A DNA stretch of 64,000 nt from Nocardiopsis gilva YIM 90087 (GTDB taxonomy: Bacteria; Actinomycetota; Actinomycetes; Streptosporangiales; Streptosporangiaceae). Where the stretch lies: NCBI RefSeq assembly GCF_002263495.1, contig NZ_CP022753.1, positions 5,758,312-5,822,311 on the forward strand, read 5' to 3'. Position numbers and translations under genes: made by a program. The notes beneath the pieces are model-generated. The model searched no databases, was not told the origin of the DNA, and worked only from the letters and a program-made list of their open reading frames with translations. The stretch's first letter is position 1. Each line of letters starts with the position of its first letter. This document shows positions 21,546-39,758 of this stretch, one piece after another.

Positions 21546-21719
21546 GGTGGCCTTTTCGTCCTTCGCTTAGTGTCCGTAGAGGCGCGGTGCCAGTTGACCG
21601 GCCCTGTGCCCTGCAGAGGCTGCCCTTTAATTACTGAGGCTCTATTCACCTGAGAAACTGCTACAGGGCTGTCCCCTGGAGGTGCATCACCGCTACAGAG
21701 CCCGATGACGTCGTTCATG

Positions 21720-21802
21720 GTGTGGCGGCCGGGTCCGGGCTTGCCGCGCCCCGAGGGGCACGAGGACCCGGCCGCCACACAGGGGCGGACGATGCCGCCC
21801 CT
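21720..21802 (-). terminator. Tandem tuf terminators
   Basis: Just past the tuf stop is AGGGGCGG / CCGCCCCT with a six-base loop (21781-21802). It is followed by a perfect 17-base stem, GTGTGGCGGCCGGGTCC with its complement (21720-21736 and 21764-21780), with an inner CCCC/GGGG stem. Two strong adjacent stems without U-tracts fit actinobacterial termination and would isolate the str operon from the S10 operon. Confidence 0.8.
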
Positions 21803-21813
21803 GCGCGTTGCTG

Positions 21814-23007
21814 CTACTTGATGATCTTGGTAACGCGGCCCGCGCCGACGGTCCGGCCACCCTCACGGATGGCGAACTTCAGACCCTCTTCCATGGCGAC
21901 CGGCTGGATCAGCTGGACCGTCATGCCGGTGCTGTCGCCCGGCATGACCATCTCGGTGCCCTCGGGCAGCGTGACGACGCCGGTGACGTCCGTGGTCCGG
22001 AAGTAGAACTGCGGGCGGTAGTTGTTGAAGAAGGGCGTGTGGCGGCCACCCTCGTCCTTGGACAGGATGACGACCTGGGCCTCGAACTCCGTGTGCGGGG
22101 TGGTCGTGCCCGGCTTGATGACAACCTGGCCGCGCTCGACGTCCTCGCGCTTGGTACCGCGCAGCAGCAGACCGACGTTGTCGCCCGCGTGGCCCTCGTC
22201 GAGGAGCTTGCGGAACATCTCGACGCCCGTAACGGTCGTCGTCTGCTTCTCTTCCTTGATGCCGACGATGTCGACGGTCTCGTTGACCTTGATGATGCCG
22301 CGCTCGATGCGGCCGGTGACGACGGTGCCGCGACCGGTGATCGAGAAGACGTCCTCGATCGGCATCAGGAACGGCTTGTCGGTGTCACGCTGCGGCTCGG
22401 GGATGCTCTCGTCCACGGCCTTCATGAGCTCCAGGACGGCGTCGCTCCACTTCTGCTCGCCCTCCAGGGCCTTGAGCGCGGAGACCTTGACGACCGAAGC
22501 GTCGTCGCCCGGGAACTCGTACTCGGTGAGCAGCTCACGGATCTCCAGCTCGACGAGCTCGAAGATCTCCTCGTCGTCCACCATGTCGGCCTTGTTCAGG
22601 GCGACCACGATGGCCGGAACGCCGACCTGGCGGGCCAGGAGCACGTGCTCCTTGGTCTGCGGCATCGGGCCGTCGGTGGCGGCGACGACGAGGATGGCCC
22701 CGTCCATCTGCGCGGCACCGGTGATCATGTTCTTCACGTAGTCCGCGTGACCCGGGCAGTCAACGTGGGCGTAGTGACGCGCCTCGGTCTGGTACTCGAC
22801 GTGAGCGACGGAGATGGTGATACCGCGCTCGCGCTCCTCCGGAGCGTTGTCGATGTCCTCGAACGGCGTGAACGGGTTCAGGTCCGGGTGCGCCTCGTGC
22901 AGAACCTTGGTGATAGCAGCGGTAAGCGTGGTCTTACCGTGGTCGATGTGACCGATGGTGCCGATGTTTACGTGCGGCTTGGTCCGCTCGAACTTGGCCT
23001 TCGCCAC
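21814..23007 (-). CDS. tuf: Elongation factor Tu
   Basis: GTPase that delivers aminoacyl-tRNA. 397 residues from GTG at 23007 with GGAGAAG upstream. G1 [11 protein letters not shown]3 [10 protein letters not shown]4 [10 protein letters not shown]; domains 2 and 3 complete through [11 protein letters not shown]. Fourth gene of the str operon; no second tuf is in the window. The elfamycin-contact region looks ordinary. Confidence 0.99.
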   Translation of the reverse strand: MAKAKFERTKPHVNIGTIGHIDHGKTTLTAAITKVLHEAHPDLNPFTPFEDIDNAPEERERGITISVAHVEYQTEARHYAHVDCPGHADYVKNMITGAAQMDGAILVVAATDGPMPQTKEHVLLARQVGVPAIVVALNKADMVDDEEIFELVELEIRELLTEYEFPGDDASVVKVSALKALEGEQKWSDAVLELMKAVDESIPEPQRDTDKPFLMPIEDVFSITGRGTVVTGRIERGIIKVNETVDIVGIKEEKQTTTVTGVEMFRKLLDEGHAGDNVGLLLRGTKREDVERGQVVIKPGTTTPHTEFEAQVVILSKDEGGRHTPFFNNYRPQFYFRTTDVTGVVTLPEGTEMVMPGDSTGMTVQLIQPVAMEEGLKFAIREGGRTVGAGRVTKIIK

Positions 23008-23060
23008 TGGACTTCTCCTAGACGTACAGAGTTGCTAGCTGACTGGTTACGTGTCCGCGG

Positions 23061-25175
<2,115 letters not shown>

Positions 25176-25221
25176 GTGGCTCGTCTTCTCTCGGTCTCTC
25201 GTATCGATTCGGCCGCGGGGA

Positions 25222-25692
25222 TTACCAGCGGTAGTGGGCGAAAGCCTTGTTCGACTCCGCCATCTTGTGTGTGTCCTCGCGGCGCTTGACGCTCGCGCCA
25301 AGACCGTTGCTGGCGTCGACCAGCTCGTTCATCAGGCGCTCGGTCATCGTCTTCTCGCGGCGCTGCCGCGAGTAGGTGACCAGCCAGCGCAGAGCGAGTG
25401 TGGTGCTCCGGGACGCACGGACCTCGACCGGCACCTGGTAGGTGGCGCCACCAACGCGGCGGCTGCGCACCTCAAGGGAGGGTTTCACGTTGTCCAGAGC
25501 ACGCTTCAGAACCACGAGCGGGTCCTGGCCCGTCTTCTCGCGGGAGCCCTCGAGGGCGTCGTAGACGATCCCCTGGGCGATGGAGCGCTTGCCGTCCAGC
25601 AGCACCTTGTTGATCAGTGCGGTAACCAGCGGCGACCCGTAGACGGGGTCAGTGATCAGCTGGCGCTTCGGCGCCGGGCCCTTGCGCGGCAT
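25222..25692 (-). CDS. rpsG: 30S ribosomal protein S7
   Basis: Primary 16S rRNA binder of the head. 156 residues: [24 protein letters not shown]-type [39 protein letters not shown], and the C-terminal [18 protein letters not shown]. Two bases downstream of rpsL. Confidence 0.98.
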   Translation of the reverse strand: MPRKGPAPKRQLITDPVYGSPLVTALINKVLLDGKRSIAQGIVYDALEGSREKTGQDPLVVLKRALDNVKPSLEVRSRRVGGATYQVPVEVRASRSTTLALRWLVTYSRQRREKTMTERLMNELVDASNGLGASVKRREDTHKMAESNKAFAHYRW

Positions 25693-25694
25693 GC

Positions 25695-26066
25695 TTACTT
25701 CTCCTTCTTAACGCCGTAACGGCTACGCGCTTGCTTGCGGTTACGGACGCCCTGAGTGTCCAGCGAACCGCGGATGACCTTGTACCGGACGCCCGGCAGG
25801 TCCTTCACACGGCCACCGCGCACGAGCACGATGGAGTGCTCCTGCAGGTTGTGCCCGACACCGGGAATGTAGGCAGTGACCTCGATACCGCTGCTCAACT
25901 TCACACGGGCGACCTTGCGCAGCGCGGAGTTCGGCTTCCGGGGCGTGGTGGTGTAAACACGCGTGCACACACCACGACGCTGCGGACTCCCCTTCAGCGC
26001 CGGGGTCTGGCTCTTTGTGAGCTTGTCCTGTCGGCCCTTGCGGACCAGCTGCTGGATGGTGGGCAC
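25695..26066 (-). CDS. rpsL: 30S ribosomal protein S12
   Basis: Decoding-centre protein and first gene of the str operon. 123 residues from GTG at 26066 ([20 protein letters not shown]). The streptomycin-determining lysines are wild type: [10 protein letters not shown] (K44) and [12 protein letters not shown] (K88). From sequence alone the organism should not carry an rpsL-type streptomycin resistance. Confidence 0.98.
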   Translation of the reverse strand: MPTIQQLVRKGRQDKLTKSQTPALKGSPQRRGVCTRVYTTTPRKPNSALRKVARVKLSSGIEVTAYIPGVGHNLQEHSIVLVRGGRVKDLPGVRYKVIRGSLDTQGVRNRKQARSRYGVKKEK

Positions 26067-26326
26067 CGCGTCTCCGTCTTTCTCGTGACCTACGCCGGTT
26101 CTCTTAGCCGATATCGCTATTGACCTGCTGAATTTCCCGTTCCCCCCGACCCCCGAATCCGGGCGTGTCGCGCTCTACCCCAAGCATGGCGAATATCGAT
26201 ACGCCCGACCTGGTGGTCGAATCACGTGGGAGGAGGTGTCACGTGGCACTCTTCCTCGCCGCCCGCACGCGGGACCGGCGAAAAAGCACACACGTGTGAC
26301 CCGTTGACTCACGGGCACGAAGTTAG

Positions 26327-26355
26327 AGAGTACCGAATCGGTTGTGCCTGGTCAA
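26327..26355 (-). promoter_or_regulatory. Candidate str operon promoter
   Basis: On the minus strand TTGACC (26355-26350) and TACTCT (26332-26327) are separated by exactly 17 bases, a good match to the principal sigma factor consensus. The start would fall near 26320, giving rpsL a leader of about 255 nt. The rest of 26067-26579 holds no gene; small plus-strand frames there are arginine-rich noise. Confidence 0.6.
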
Positions 26356-26579
26356 AACGTAAGACCAGCACTCCGCGGTACCCGTACTCCGGAGCCGCAT
26401 GCTGCCGTAGGCCACTATCAGTGTACGCCGTCAGAGCAGTGGTCGGGTTGGCCAACGGTCGCACTCCGGCACGAAACCTCTATACCACGGGGAAACATGG
26501 CGTGGCTCCACCCGACAACCTCGGCGTGTCGCCCGGAAAAGGGGTGGGGTACGCGTCGTGGACGTGGCGACGATCACGA

Positions 26580-26628
26580 CGACGGCGCCCCGCCGTCCCG
26601 TGGTGCACGGGACGGCGGGGCGCCGTCG
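26580..26628 (-). terminator. Terminator of the DUF4190-like gene
   Basis: A perfect 21-base stem, CGACGGCGCCCCGCCGTCCC at its left edge, with a seven-base loop TGGTGCA (two bases of which can also pair). It lies 21 bases past the stop of the 1110-residue gene. Among the longest perfect hairpins in the window. Confidence 0.8.
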
Positions 26629-26648
26629 GCTGGGCGTGAGGTCGCCGC

Positions 26649-29600
26649 TCAGATGAACATCACGACGGCCACAGCGGCCTCGACGAGGAACAGCACGATG
26701 CCGACCGCGGCGAGGACGGTACCGGTGGTCACCAGGTTCAGGCCTTCGAGCTCACCGTCGGAGGCCTGGATGTTGCGCTTGGCCTTCGGCCCGGTGATGA
26801 ACGCCGCGAGCGCGGTGAACAGGCCGATCACCGGAACGAGACCGAGGATGCCGAGCCACAGGGTGGTGGTGGCTCCGGATTCCGTCTCCGGCCAGTAGTC
26901 GATGTTGTCGTACCCCGGGTAGGGGTCGCCGCTGCCGCCGTCCAGCGGACCGTCGTTGAAACCGGGGAAGTCGTCGGCGATCGGGTCGCGACCGCCACGG
27001 CCCCGGCGCGAGGACGGTTCCTCGGGTGCGGGCTCGCCGTAGCCGTCGTACCCCTCGTCGTCGTAGTACTCCGCACCGTCCCGGTCGCGGTAGCCGGCGT
27101 CGTAGTCGGCGTGGTCGGCGTACCGGTCGCCGTGCTCGGGCGCCGGAGCGTACGGGTCACCGCCGTCGGGCGCGAAGCGGCCGTCGCGGTCCGGACCGTA
27201 GTCGCCGTAGGCGTCCGGCCCGTGATCGTCGGCATAGCCCTGGTCGGGGCCGGGCCGGTGATCGTAACCGTCGTGGTCCGACCAGCCGCCGGGTCCGTCC
27301 TCGACGTGGCGGTCGCCGTAGGCGTAGTGGCCGTCAGGACCGCCGTCGTAGCCGTACTCCGCCGGCCGGTCCCCCGCGGGAGGGTCGGCGTACGCGTCGC
27401 CGCGGCGGTCCGCGCCGAGGTCATCGGGGAGCGCGGGCATCGCCTGCGTCCCCTGCATCGCGTCGGCGTAGCTCGTATTCTCCGCCCAGGATTGCGTGTC
27501 CGCGCCGCGCTCAGGCTCGCCACTCGCTCCGCCGCCGATCACGTCGGGCCGCGGGGCCCACGGCTCGGGGGCGTAGGCCTCGTCCACGCCGGGGCCGCGA
27601 CCGAACGCGTCGCCGCGCTGGTCGTACTCGGCCTCGCCGCGCCGGTCCGGACCGAGTTCGTCCTCGACCCCCCGCTGCGGCGACGGCATCGGGCTCAGCC
27701 GTGCGCCCCAGTCGTCGAGACGCGCGCCCTCGTCGGAGTCGGGCGCCCCGCCCCCCTGCGCGCGCGCCTGCGCCTGCTGGGCGGCGATGGACGCCAGCGG
27801 GTCGTCGGCCGCCGGGGCACTGTCCGCACCCGGTTCGGAGTCCGCCGCGGACGGACCGGCGGGGTCGGCCGCGAAGAACTGCGTGGTGTGCTCGGGCGAA
27901 CCGTCCCGCCGCTTCTGCTCGGCCCGCAGCGCTTCCTCGCGCACGGAGTCGGGCAGGCGGGGGTCATCCCTGCTGAACGCCCAGGTGTTCCCGCTTCCCG
28001 TACCGAGCTGGCCGCCGAGGTCCGACGACGCACCGCCGGGCGCCGGGGTGCCGGCGCCGGGAGCCTCCGGGTCGCGCGGTACCCCCTCCCCGCTTCGCGC
28101 GGTGTCGCCCTCGGCGGGCGACGGCGCGGCCGGGTCGATCCGCGCGAACGGACCGGTGGTCGGCGGGGGAACGTCGGTCGCGGCCCACGGGCTCTCCCAC
28201 TGGCCGGTGGTGGCCCCGGCCGGGGGCTCCTCCGCGGGCTGCCGCCCCATGTAGGGCCGGGAGAGCTCGTCGGTGTACTCGCCGGTGGGCAGCGACGGTT
28301 CCACCGGTCCGGCGGACCGCTCCCAGCCGGCCTCCTGGACAGCGTCGTCCGACGGGGTCCAGGTGCCGCCCGCGCTCAGCGGGTCGTCCCACCGGACGTC
28401 CCGGCGGCCTTCGTCCGCGCCACCGGCCGGATAGCCCGCACCGGACCGGGCCGCGGGATCCGTCGAGACCGCCGGGAAGCCGCCGGTCGTCGCCGGAGGG
28501 GCACCGAAGGGCTCACCGTAGGCGGGGCGGCCGGGCTCGTCACGCGGTGGCGCGAAGCCGTCCTGGGGGCCTTTCGGGGCCAGGTCCGGTGTCGCCCCGC
28601 CGGGGACCCCGCCATCCCCGTGTCGGGGCTGGGGCCCGGACGCGTCGGCGCGGTCCCACCGCTCGGGCTGGTCCGAGTACGGGGGAAAGGCCGAGGGGGC
28701 CGGGGAGGAGGAGAAGTCCGTGGTGTCGGCGGGGGTCTCGGGGGCCCAGCCGTTCGCGTGGTCCGTCCGCTCCGGCTCGTTCCGGACGTTGGTGTCGGCA
28801 CCGAGGGCGGGGCCGCCGAACAGCCGGGCGGAGGGATCGTCGGGCCGTCCCGGCTCCGGCGCGGGAACCCCCGGAACCGGACCGGCCGCCTCCTGCGGGT
28901 GGCCGAGCTCCTGGCCGAGGGCGGCGTGGTCCGTCCCGCGGTGGTCCTGCTGGTCGGGGGCGGCGGGGTGAGCCTCCTCGGTGGTCGGCGCCATCGGGGC
29001 GTCGGGACGCTCTCGGCGAACGCTCGATCCGAACCCGGGGTAGCCGCCCGTGCCGCCGGGCACATTGAACGGCAGGTCCCGCAGGTCACCCTGAGGCGTC
29101 CACGCCGGTTGCGCGCCCGTGGGCACCCGGTAGACCCCACCGGCGGGGGCCTCGTCGGTGCTCTCACCGTCGGAGGGGGCCGATGGCGCGGGTCGGTCAT
29201 CGGCTCCCGCCATGGGACGGTCCCGCGCGTCTCCGGCGGAGGGCTCCGAGGGGGTGGAACCGGTCATCGGATCGCCCGGTCCGGCATAGGGCGCGGGAGC
29301 GCCGGACGCGTAGGGCGGCAGACCCGGTGCGGTGCGGGGGTCGTACGCCGGTGCCGAGCCGGTGCCCAGGTCGTACTGGGGGCTCGTCGGCATCGGCGCG
29401 TCGGGCTCCGACGCCGGCATGCCGGGCCAGCCGCCACTGTGGGTCGGCCCGCCTGCGGGCGGTCGGCCGCCGAGCGACGACTGCTCTCCCGTGGCCGGTG
29501 CGCCGCCGGTGGACGACGGTCCGTCGGCGGGCGATGGTCCGCCGACAGGCGGCTGTCCGCCGGTCGCTCCGGGGTAGCCGGGCGCACCGGGCAGCGGCGG

Positions 29601-29981
29601 AAGGCCCCCCGGCAGGTCCTGGCCGGGAGCGGACCCCAGCCCGCTCTGCGACGGCTGCGCGCCCGTGGGCTCACGCGTGTCCGACCCCAGGCCGCCGAGG
29701 GCCGAGGGGTACGGCTCCGCCATGCCCGGGCGCGTTCCGCTCATCCCCGGGTAGCCGCCGGTGTTCGGGAACCCACCGAAGGAGCCGGGCGTGCTGTCCG
29801 CGTCGCGTGCCGGTGCGGCGTCGCCCGCCGCTCCGTCGACTTCGTCGTCCCCCGTGTAGGGGTCCTGGTAATGCGACTGTGTGCGGTACCGGTCGCCAGT
29901 CGGCGTGAACCAGGAGCCCGGCTTCTGCCGCTCCTGCTCCTCCTCCGATGACCCGTACCGCCCTCCCCCGTTGTCCGTCAC
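26649..29981 (-). CDS. Large disordered protein with C-terminal DUF4190-like membrane domain
   Basis: 1110 residues from GTG at 29981 (MTDNGGGRYGSSEEEQERQK). Residues 1 to about 1030 are low complexity: Pro/Gly/Ala/Asp-rich repeats of the GYPG, PPAGGP and PSADG kind, then a Tyr/Asp/His-rich stretch (about 850-1000) with DGYDHRPG-like repeats. The last 75 residues carry two membrane helices (TTLWLGILGLVPVIGLFTAL and TTGTVLAAVGIVLFLVEAAV) separated by a short basic/acidic loop with GPKAKRNIQ, the layout of DUF4190. A cytoplasmic disordered tail anchored by two helices is likely. It lies alone between rpoC and rpsL and has its own strong terminator. Function unknown. Confidence 0.8.
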   Translation of the reverse strand: MTDNGGGRYGSSEEEQERQKPGSWFTPTGDRYRTQSHYQDPYTGDDEVDGAAGDAAPARDADSTPGSFGGFPNTGGYPGMSGTRPGMAEPYPSALGGLGSDTREPTGAQPSQSGLGSAPGQDLPGGLPPLPGAPGYPGATGGQPPVGGPSPADGPSSTGGAPATGEQSSLGGRPPAGGPTHSGGWPGMPASEPDAPMPTSPQYDLGTGSAPAYDPRTAPGLPPYASGAPAPYAGPGDPMTGSTPSEPSAGDARDRPMAGADDRPAPSAPSDGESTDEAPAGGVYRVPTGAQPAWTPQGDLRDLPFNVPGGTGGYPGFGSSVRRERPDAPMAPTTEEAHPAAPDQQDHRGTDHAALGQELGHPQEAAGPVPGVPAPEPGRPDDPSARLFGGPALGADTNVRNEPERTDHANGWAPETPADTTDFSSSPAPSAFPPYSDQPERWDRADASGPQPRHGDGGVPGGATPDLAPKGPQDGFAPPRDEPGRPAYGEPFGAPPATTGGFPAVSTDPAARSGAGYPAGGADEGRRDVRWDDPLSAGGTWTPSDDAVQEAGWERSAGPVEPSLPTGEYTDELSRPYMGRQPAEEPPAGATTGQWESPWAATDVPPPTTGPFARIDPAAPSPAEGDTARSGEGVPRDPEAPGAGTPAPGGASSDLGGQLGTGSGNTWAFSRDDPRLPDSVREEALRAEQKRRDGSPEHTTQFFAADPAGPSAADSEPGADSAPAADDPLASIAAQQAQARAQGGGAPDSDEGARLDDWGARLSPMPSPQRGVEDELGPDRRGEAEYDQRGDAFGRGPGVDEAYAPEPWAPRPDVIGGGASGEPERGADTQSWAENTSYADAMQGTQAMPALPDDLGADRRGDAYADPPAGDRPAEYGYDGGPDGHYAYGDRHVEDGPGGWSDHDGYDHRPGPDQGYADDHGPDAYGDYGPDRDGRFAPDGGDPYAPAPEHGDRYADHADYDAGYRDRDGAEYYDDEGYDGYGEPAPEEPSSRRGRGGRDPIADDFPGFNDGPLDGGSGDPYPGYDNIDYWPETESGATTTLWLGILGLVPVIGLFTALAAFITGPKAKRNIQASDGELEGLNLVTTGTVLAAVGIVLFLVEAAVAVVMFI

Positions 29982-30058
29982 TGTGTTCGTTCTCCAGACC
30001 GCGCCTGCGCGCTTGAGTCCCCATCCGAATCCGAGTATGCCGACCGGGAACGACGAAC

Positions 30059-30095
30059 GGCGGTAGTTCCACCCCTTCCGGAGTGGACTACCGCC
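30059..30095 (-). terminator. rpoBC terminator
   Basis: GGCGGTAGTTCCAC pairs with GTGGACTACCGCC with a single bulged T and an 11-base loop, 44-80 bases past the rpoC stop. It separates rpoBC from the following gene. Confidence 0.7.
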
Positions 30096-30138
30096 GCTGC
30101 CAGATCAATCAATCGATCTCACCGGTCGTCTCTCGACG

Positions 30139-34014
<3,876 letters not shown>

Positions 34015-34048
34015 TTAATTCGTCCCCTGCTCTTGAAGATCGCGGAAG

Positions 34049-37516
<3,468 letters not shown>

Positions 37517-37680
37517 CAGGGGTCCTTCCGAAGGCTTGTGGCGGTTGATGCGCGCGCACGCCGGACGACCCAAGGTGTCGGAGTACCGTCGAAATCGGAA
37601 GGCTCCCGTCAGGAGCACGTACGAGGAGCGCCGAGATCACGAAGAATCGGACACAACGCACGGACACCGGCACACGGATC

Positions 37681-37733
37681 GTCAAAGGGCAGCGCAAAAG
37701 GGCAGTGTAGCCGAATACTACACCGCTGTCCAA
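37681..37733 (-). promoter_or_regulatory. rpoB promoter with overlapping palindrome and pyrimidine-rich start region
   Basis: Minus strand: TTGGAC (37733-37728), 18-base spacer, TACACT (37709-37704). A palindrome GTGTAG-7-CTACAC (37705-37723) covers the -10 and half of the spacer, a typical place for an operator. The initial transcript region carries GCCCTTTTGCGCTGCCCTTT, with CCCTTT repeated. Leader to rpoB is about 180 nt. Confidence 0.6.
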
Positions 37734-37799
37734 CCGTGGCCCCCGGAGTCATTCACGACACCACGCAGCATCGCCCCAACCGACGAATCCGTCAAGCCC

Positions 37800-37822
37800 G
37801 GAGCCCCTTCAGAGGGGGCTCC
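37800..37822. terminator. Hairpin in the rplL-rpoB interval
   Basis: GGAGCCCC / GGGGCTCC with a seven-base loop, about 70 bases upstream of the rpoB promoter. It could be a second terminator for rplJL read-through. The surrounding 37734-38241 otherwise shows no gene; its frames are short and arginine/glycine-rich. Confidence 0.5.
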
Positions 37823-38241
37823 CGGGGCCGTGAGAGGTCCCACAGGCCACCGGGGGTGTGAATGACCGGATAACCGGGAAAGACCCGTAGGTCCAGGCGC
37901 CATCCGGTCACCACCGCCCCCAGTATCCCCGAGACCGGAGACACGGGCCAACCGCGATCGGTCGGTAACGGCGGAGTCACACCGAGACACGGAACGGCGC
38001 GAGAACTCCCCCCGAGTCCCATCGGCACCACCCGTATGGCCACGCGGCACGCCCGAAACTCACCAGCATCGTCGGCATTCGGCCCTGTCCGACCGGATGC
38101 GGACACCGGGTCGCCCGGCACGCAGCCGTCGGCGCCAAGCTGGACCTACAGGTTCCGCACGAGGCGCTGCCGAAAGATCGGGCCAGCCGCCGCGCGGACG
38201 GACATCGCGGACGCCACGGAGAACAGCGAGATACACAGCGA

Positions 38242-38275
38242 AGGGCGGCCGCCCCCGAAAAGGGGCGACCGCCCT
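38242..38275 (-). terminator. rplL terminator or attenuator
   Basis: AGGGCGGCCGCCCC / GGGGCGACCGCCCT, 14-base arms with one mismatch and a six-base loop CGAAAA, 39-72 bases past the rplL stop. In E. coli a partial terminator between rplL and rpoB sets the ratio of ribosomal protein to polymerase mRNA; this one probably does the same. Confidence 0.7.
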
Positions 38276-38313
38276 GTGCAAGCTGTGCGAAACAGCGGTG
38301 CAGTCCGGCCGGA

Positions 38314-38703
38314 CTACTTGAGGGTCACCGTGGCGCCGGCGCCCTCGAGGGCTGCCTTGGCCTTCTCGGCGTTCTCCTTGTTGACACCCTCGAGCAGCGG
38401 CTTCGGGGCGTTGTCGACCAGGTCCTTGGCCTCCTTCAGGCCGAGGCTCGTGAGACCACGGACCTCCTTGATGACCTGGATCTTCTTGTCGCCGGCGGAC
38501 TCGAGGACGACGTCGAACTCGTCCTTCTCCTCCTCGGCGGCGGCCTCGCCGCCACCGGCGGCCGGGGCGGCGACGACGGCCGCGGCCGGGGCGGCGGCGG
38601 TGACGTCGAACTTCTCCTCGAACTGCTTCACGAAGTCGGCCAGCTCGAGAAGGGTCATCCCCTCGAACTGCTCCAGCAGCTCTTCGGTGCTGAGCTTCGC
38701 CAT
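38314..38703 (-). CDS. rplL: 50S ribosomal protein L7/L12
   Basis: Stalk protein that recruits translation GTPases. The start at 38703 gives [20 protein letters not shown] and 129 residues. N-terminal dimerisation helices, an A/G/E-rich hinge (about 40-65), and the C-terminal domain with [20 protein letters not shown] and [19 protein letters not shown]. About 100 bases after rplJ. Confidence 0.98.
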   Translation of the reverse strand: MAKLSTEELLEQFEGMTLLELADFVKQFEEKFDVTAAAPAAAVVAAPAAGGGEAAAEEEKDEFDVVLESAGDKKIQVIKEVRGLTSLGLKEAKDLVDNAPKPLLEGVNKENAEKAKAALEGAGATVTLK

Positions 38704-38803
38704 GATTGCGATCTCTCTTTCTCTAGCAACACGCGCGTCCGGCGACGCCGTGCCGAGCCTTGCCATATCGGCGCGACCGCACCGACAAGGATCGTGGGGT
38801 TTC

Positions 38804-39328
38804 TTAGGCTTCGTCCGTACGCTTGTCGTGCAGCGCCTGAGCGAGCCGCACGGTCTTCGACGGCAGAGCCTGGAACACGGCGGCGGCCTGGCCCTGCTTG
38901 GCCTTGAGCGCGCCAGCCAGCTTCGCGAGGATGACCTCGCGGGACTCGAGATCGGCCAGCCTGTTGATCTCGTCGGGCGACATCGCCTTACCGTCGATGA
39001 CGGCGCCCTTGATCACCAGCGGCTTGTTCGCCTTCGAGAAGTCACGCAGCCCCTTGGCGGCCTCGACCACGTCACCGTGGACGAAGGCGATGGCGGAGGG
39101 ACCCTCGAACAGGTCGCCGACCTGCTCGCCAAGACCGGCCTCGTCGGCGGCGATCTTGGTCAGCGTGTTCTTCACGACGCGGAAGCGCGCGTTCTGGCCG
39201 AGGCTACGACGCAGCTCCCTGAGCTGCGCCACAGTGAGCCCCCGGTACTCGGTCAGCACAGCGCCCTGCGAGTCACGGAACTCCTCCGTGAGCTCGGCGA
39301 CCGCGGCTGCCTTATCCGGCCTCGCCAT
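38804..39328 (-). CDS. rplJ: 50S ribosomal protein L10
   Basis: Stalk base that holds L12 dimers and usually represses its own mRNA. The ATG at 39328 ([20 protein letters not shown]) with GGAAGGAG upstream gives 174 residues. [20 protein letters not shown] and [20 protein letters not shown] are typical. The open frame extends 46 codons upstream across the L10 leader attenuator, which argues strongly against a longer protein. Confidence 0.97.
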   Translation of the reverse strand: MARPDKAAAVAELTEEFRDSQGAVLTEYRGLTVAQLRELRRSLGQNARFRVVKNTLTKIAADEAGLGEQVGDLFEGPSAIAFVHGDVVEAAKGLRDFSKANKPLVIKGAVIDGKAMSPDEINRLADLESREVILAKLAGALKAKQGQAAAVFQALPSKTVRLAQALHDKRTDEA

Positions 39329-39395
39329 GGGACTCCTTCCAACAGTGAACGCCGGTGGTTCCCAAGGGACCAGGTGAGGAGCGGGCGAGGGCATG

Positions 39396-39569
39396 AAAAA
39401 AGCCCCGGCGCAGGCGCACGGGGCGGGCGGATCCACGACATCCCACAGACGAACACAGCCGTCCACGGAGGACAGGGATCAACACGGCACTCAGCACACC
39501 TGCGCAGGCCGCCCACATCACGTGGGACCTTAGGTCACCCGTTGGGTGACGACCGGCGGTCTTCGGCAG
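39396..39569 (-). ncRNA. Ribosomal protein L10 leader with intrinsic attenuator
   Basis: The minus-strand leader of rplJ carries GCCGAAGACCGCCGGTCGT near its 5' end and CCTGCGCAGGTGTGCTGAG in the middle, both resembling conserved parts of actinobacterial L10 leaders. It ends with the hairpin GCCCCG / CGGGGC (39424-39402) followed directly by TTTTTT (39401-39396). In this family the L10-L12 complex binds the leader and favours termination. The T6 tract is the only classical U-tract terminator I found in the window. Confidence 0.75.
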
Positions 39570-39575
39570 TTCTCC

Positions 39576-39605
39576 ATGTTAACCGATGTCCCGGGGTGCG
39601 GCGAA
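39576..39605 (-). promoter_or_regulatory. Candidate rplJL promoter
   Basis: Minus strand TAACAT (39581-39576) with a weak TTCGCC (39605-39600) 18 bases upstream. The predicted start just precedes the conserved L10-leader 5' segment, which supports the placement even though the -35 is poor. Confidence 0.4.
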
Positions 39606-39622
39606 CACCATCAGACTTCTCC

Positions 39623-39684
39623 GTTGATCTCGGGGATATCGACCGAATGTCGGCGATCATTCGGTCGATATCCCCGAGATCAAC
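39623..39684. repeat. 60-bp palindromic unit D
   Basis: A 62-base unit with perfect 26-base arms beginning GTTGATCTCGGGGATATCGA and a ten-base centre GTCGGCGATC. It shares the TTGATCTCGGG edges with units B and E but has a different inner arm. It lies between the lipoprotein gene at 39759 and the rplJ promoter and could terminate the former. Confidence 0.85.
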
Positions 39685-39758
39685 GAAGGGGTGACGAGCG
39701 GTGCGCCGGGCGCGTTCGCGGGCCCGGCGCACGCACCGCCTTCGGATGCCGGCGCGGT

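Noticed and set aside
26226-26898. Plus-strand frames in the rpsL upstream region, some with several cysteines
   Set aside because: Composition is noise-like and they overlap the terminator and C-terminal membrane region of the minus-strand gene.
37718-38321. Short open frames on both strands between rplL and rpoB
   Set aside because: No ribosome sites or conserved-looking segments; they overlap terminators and each other.
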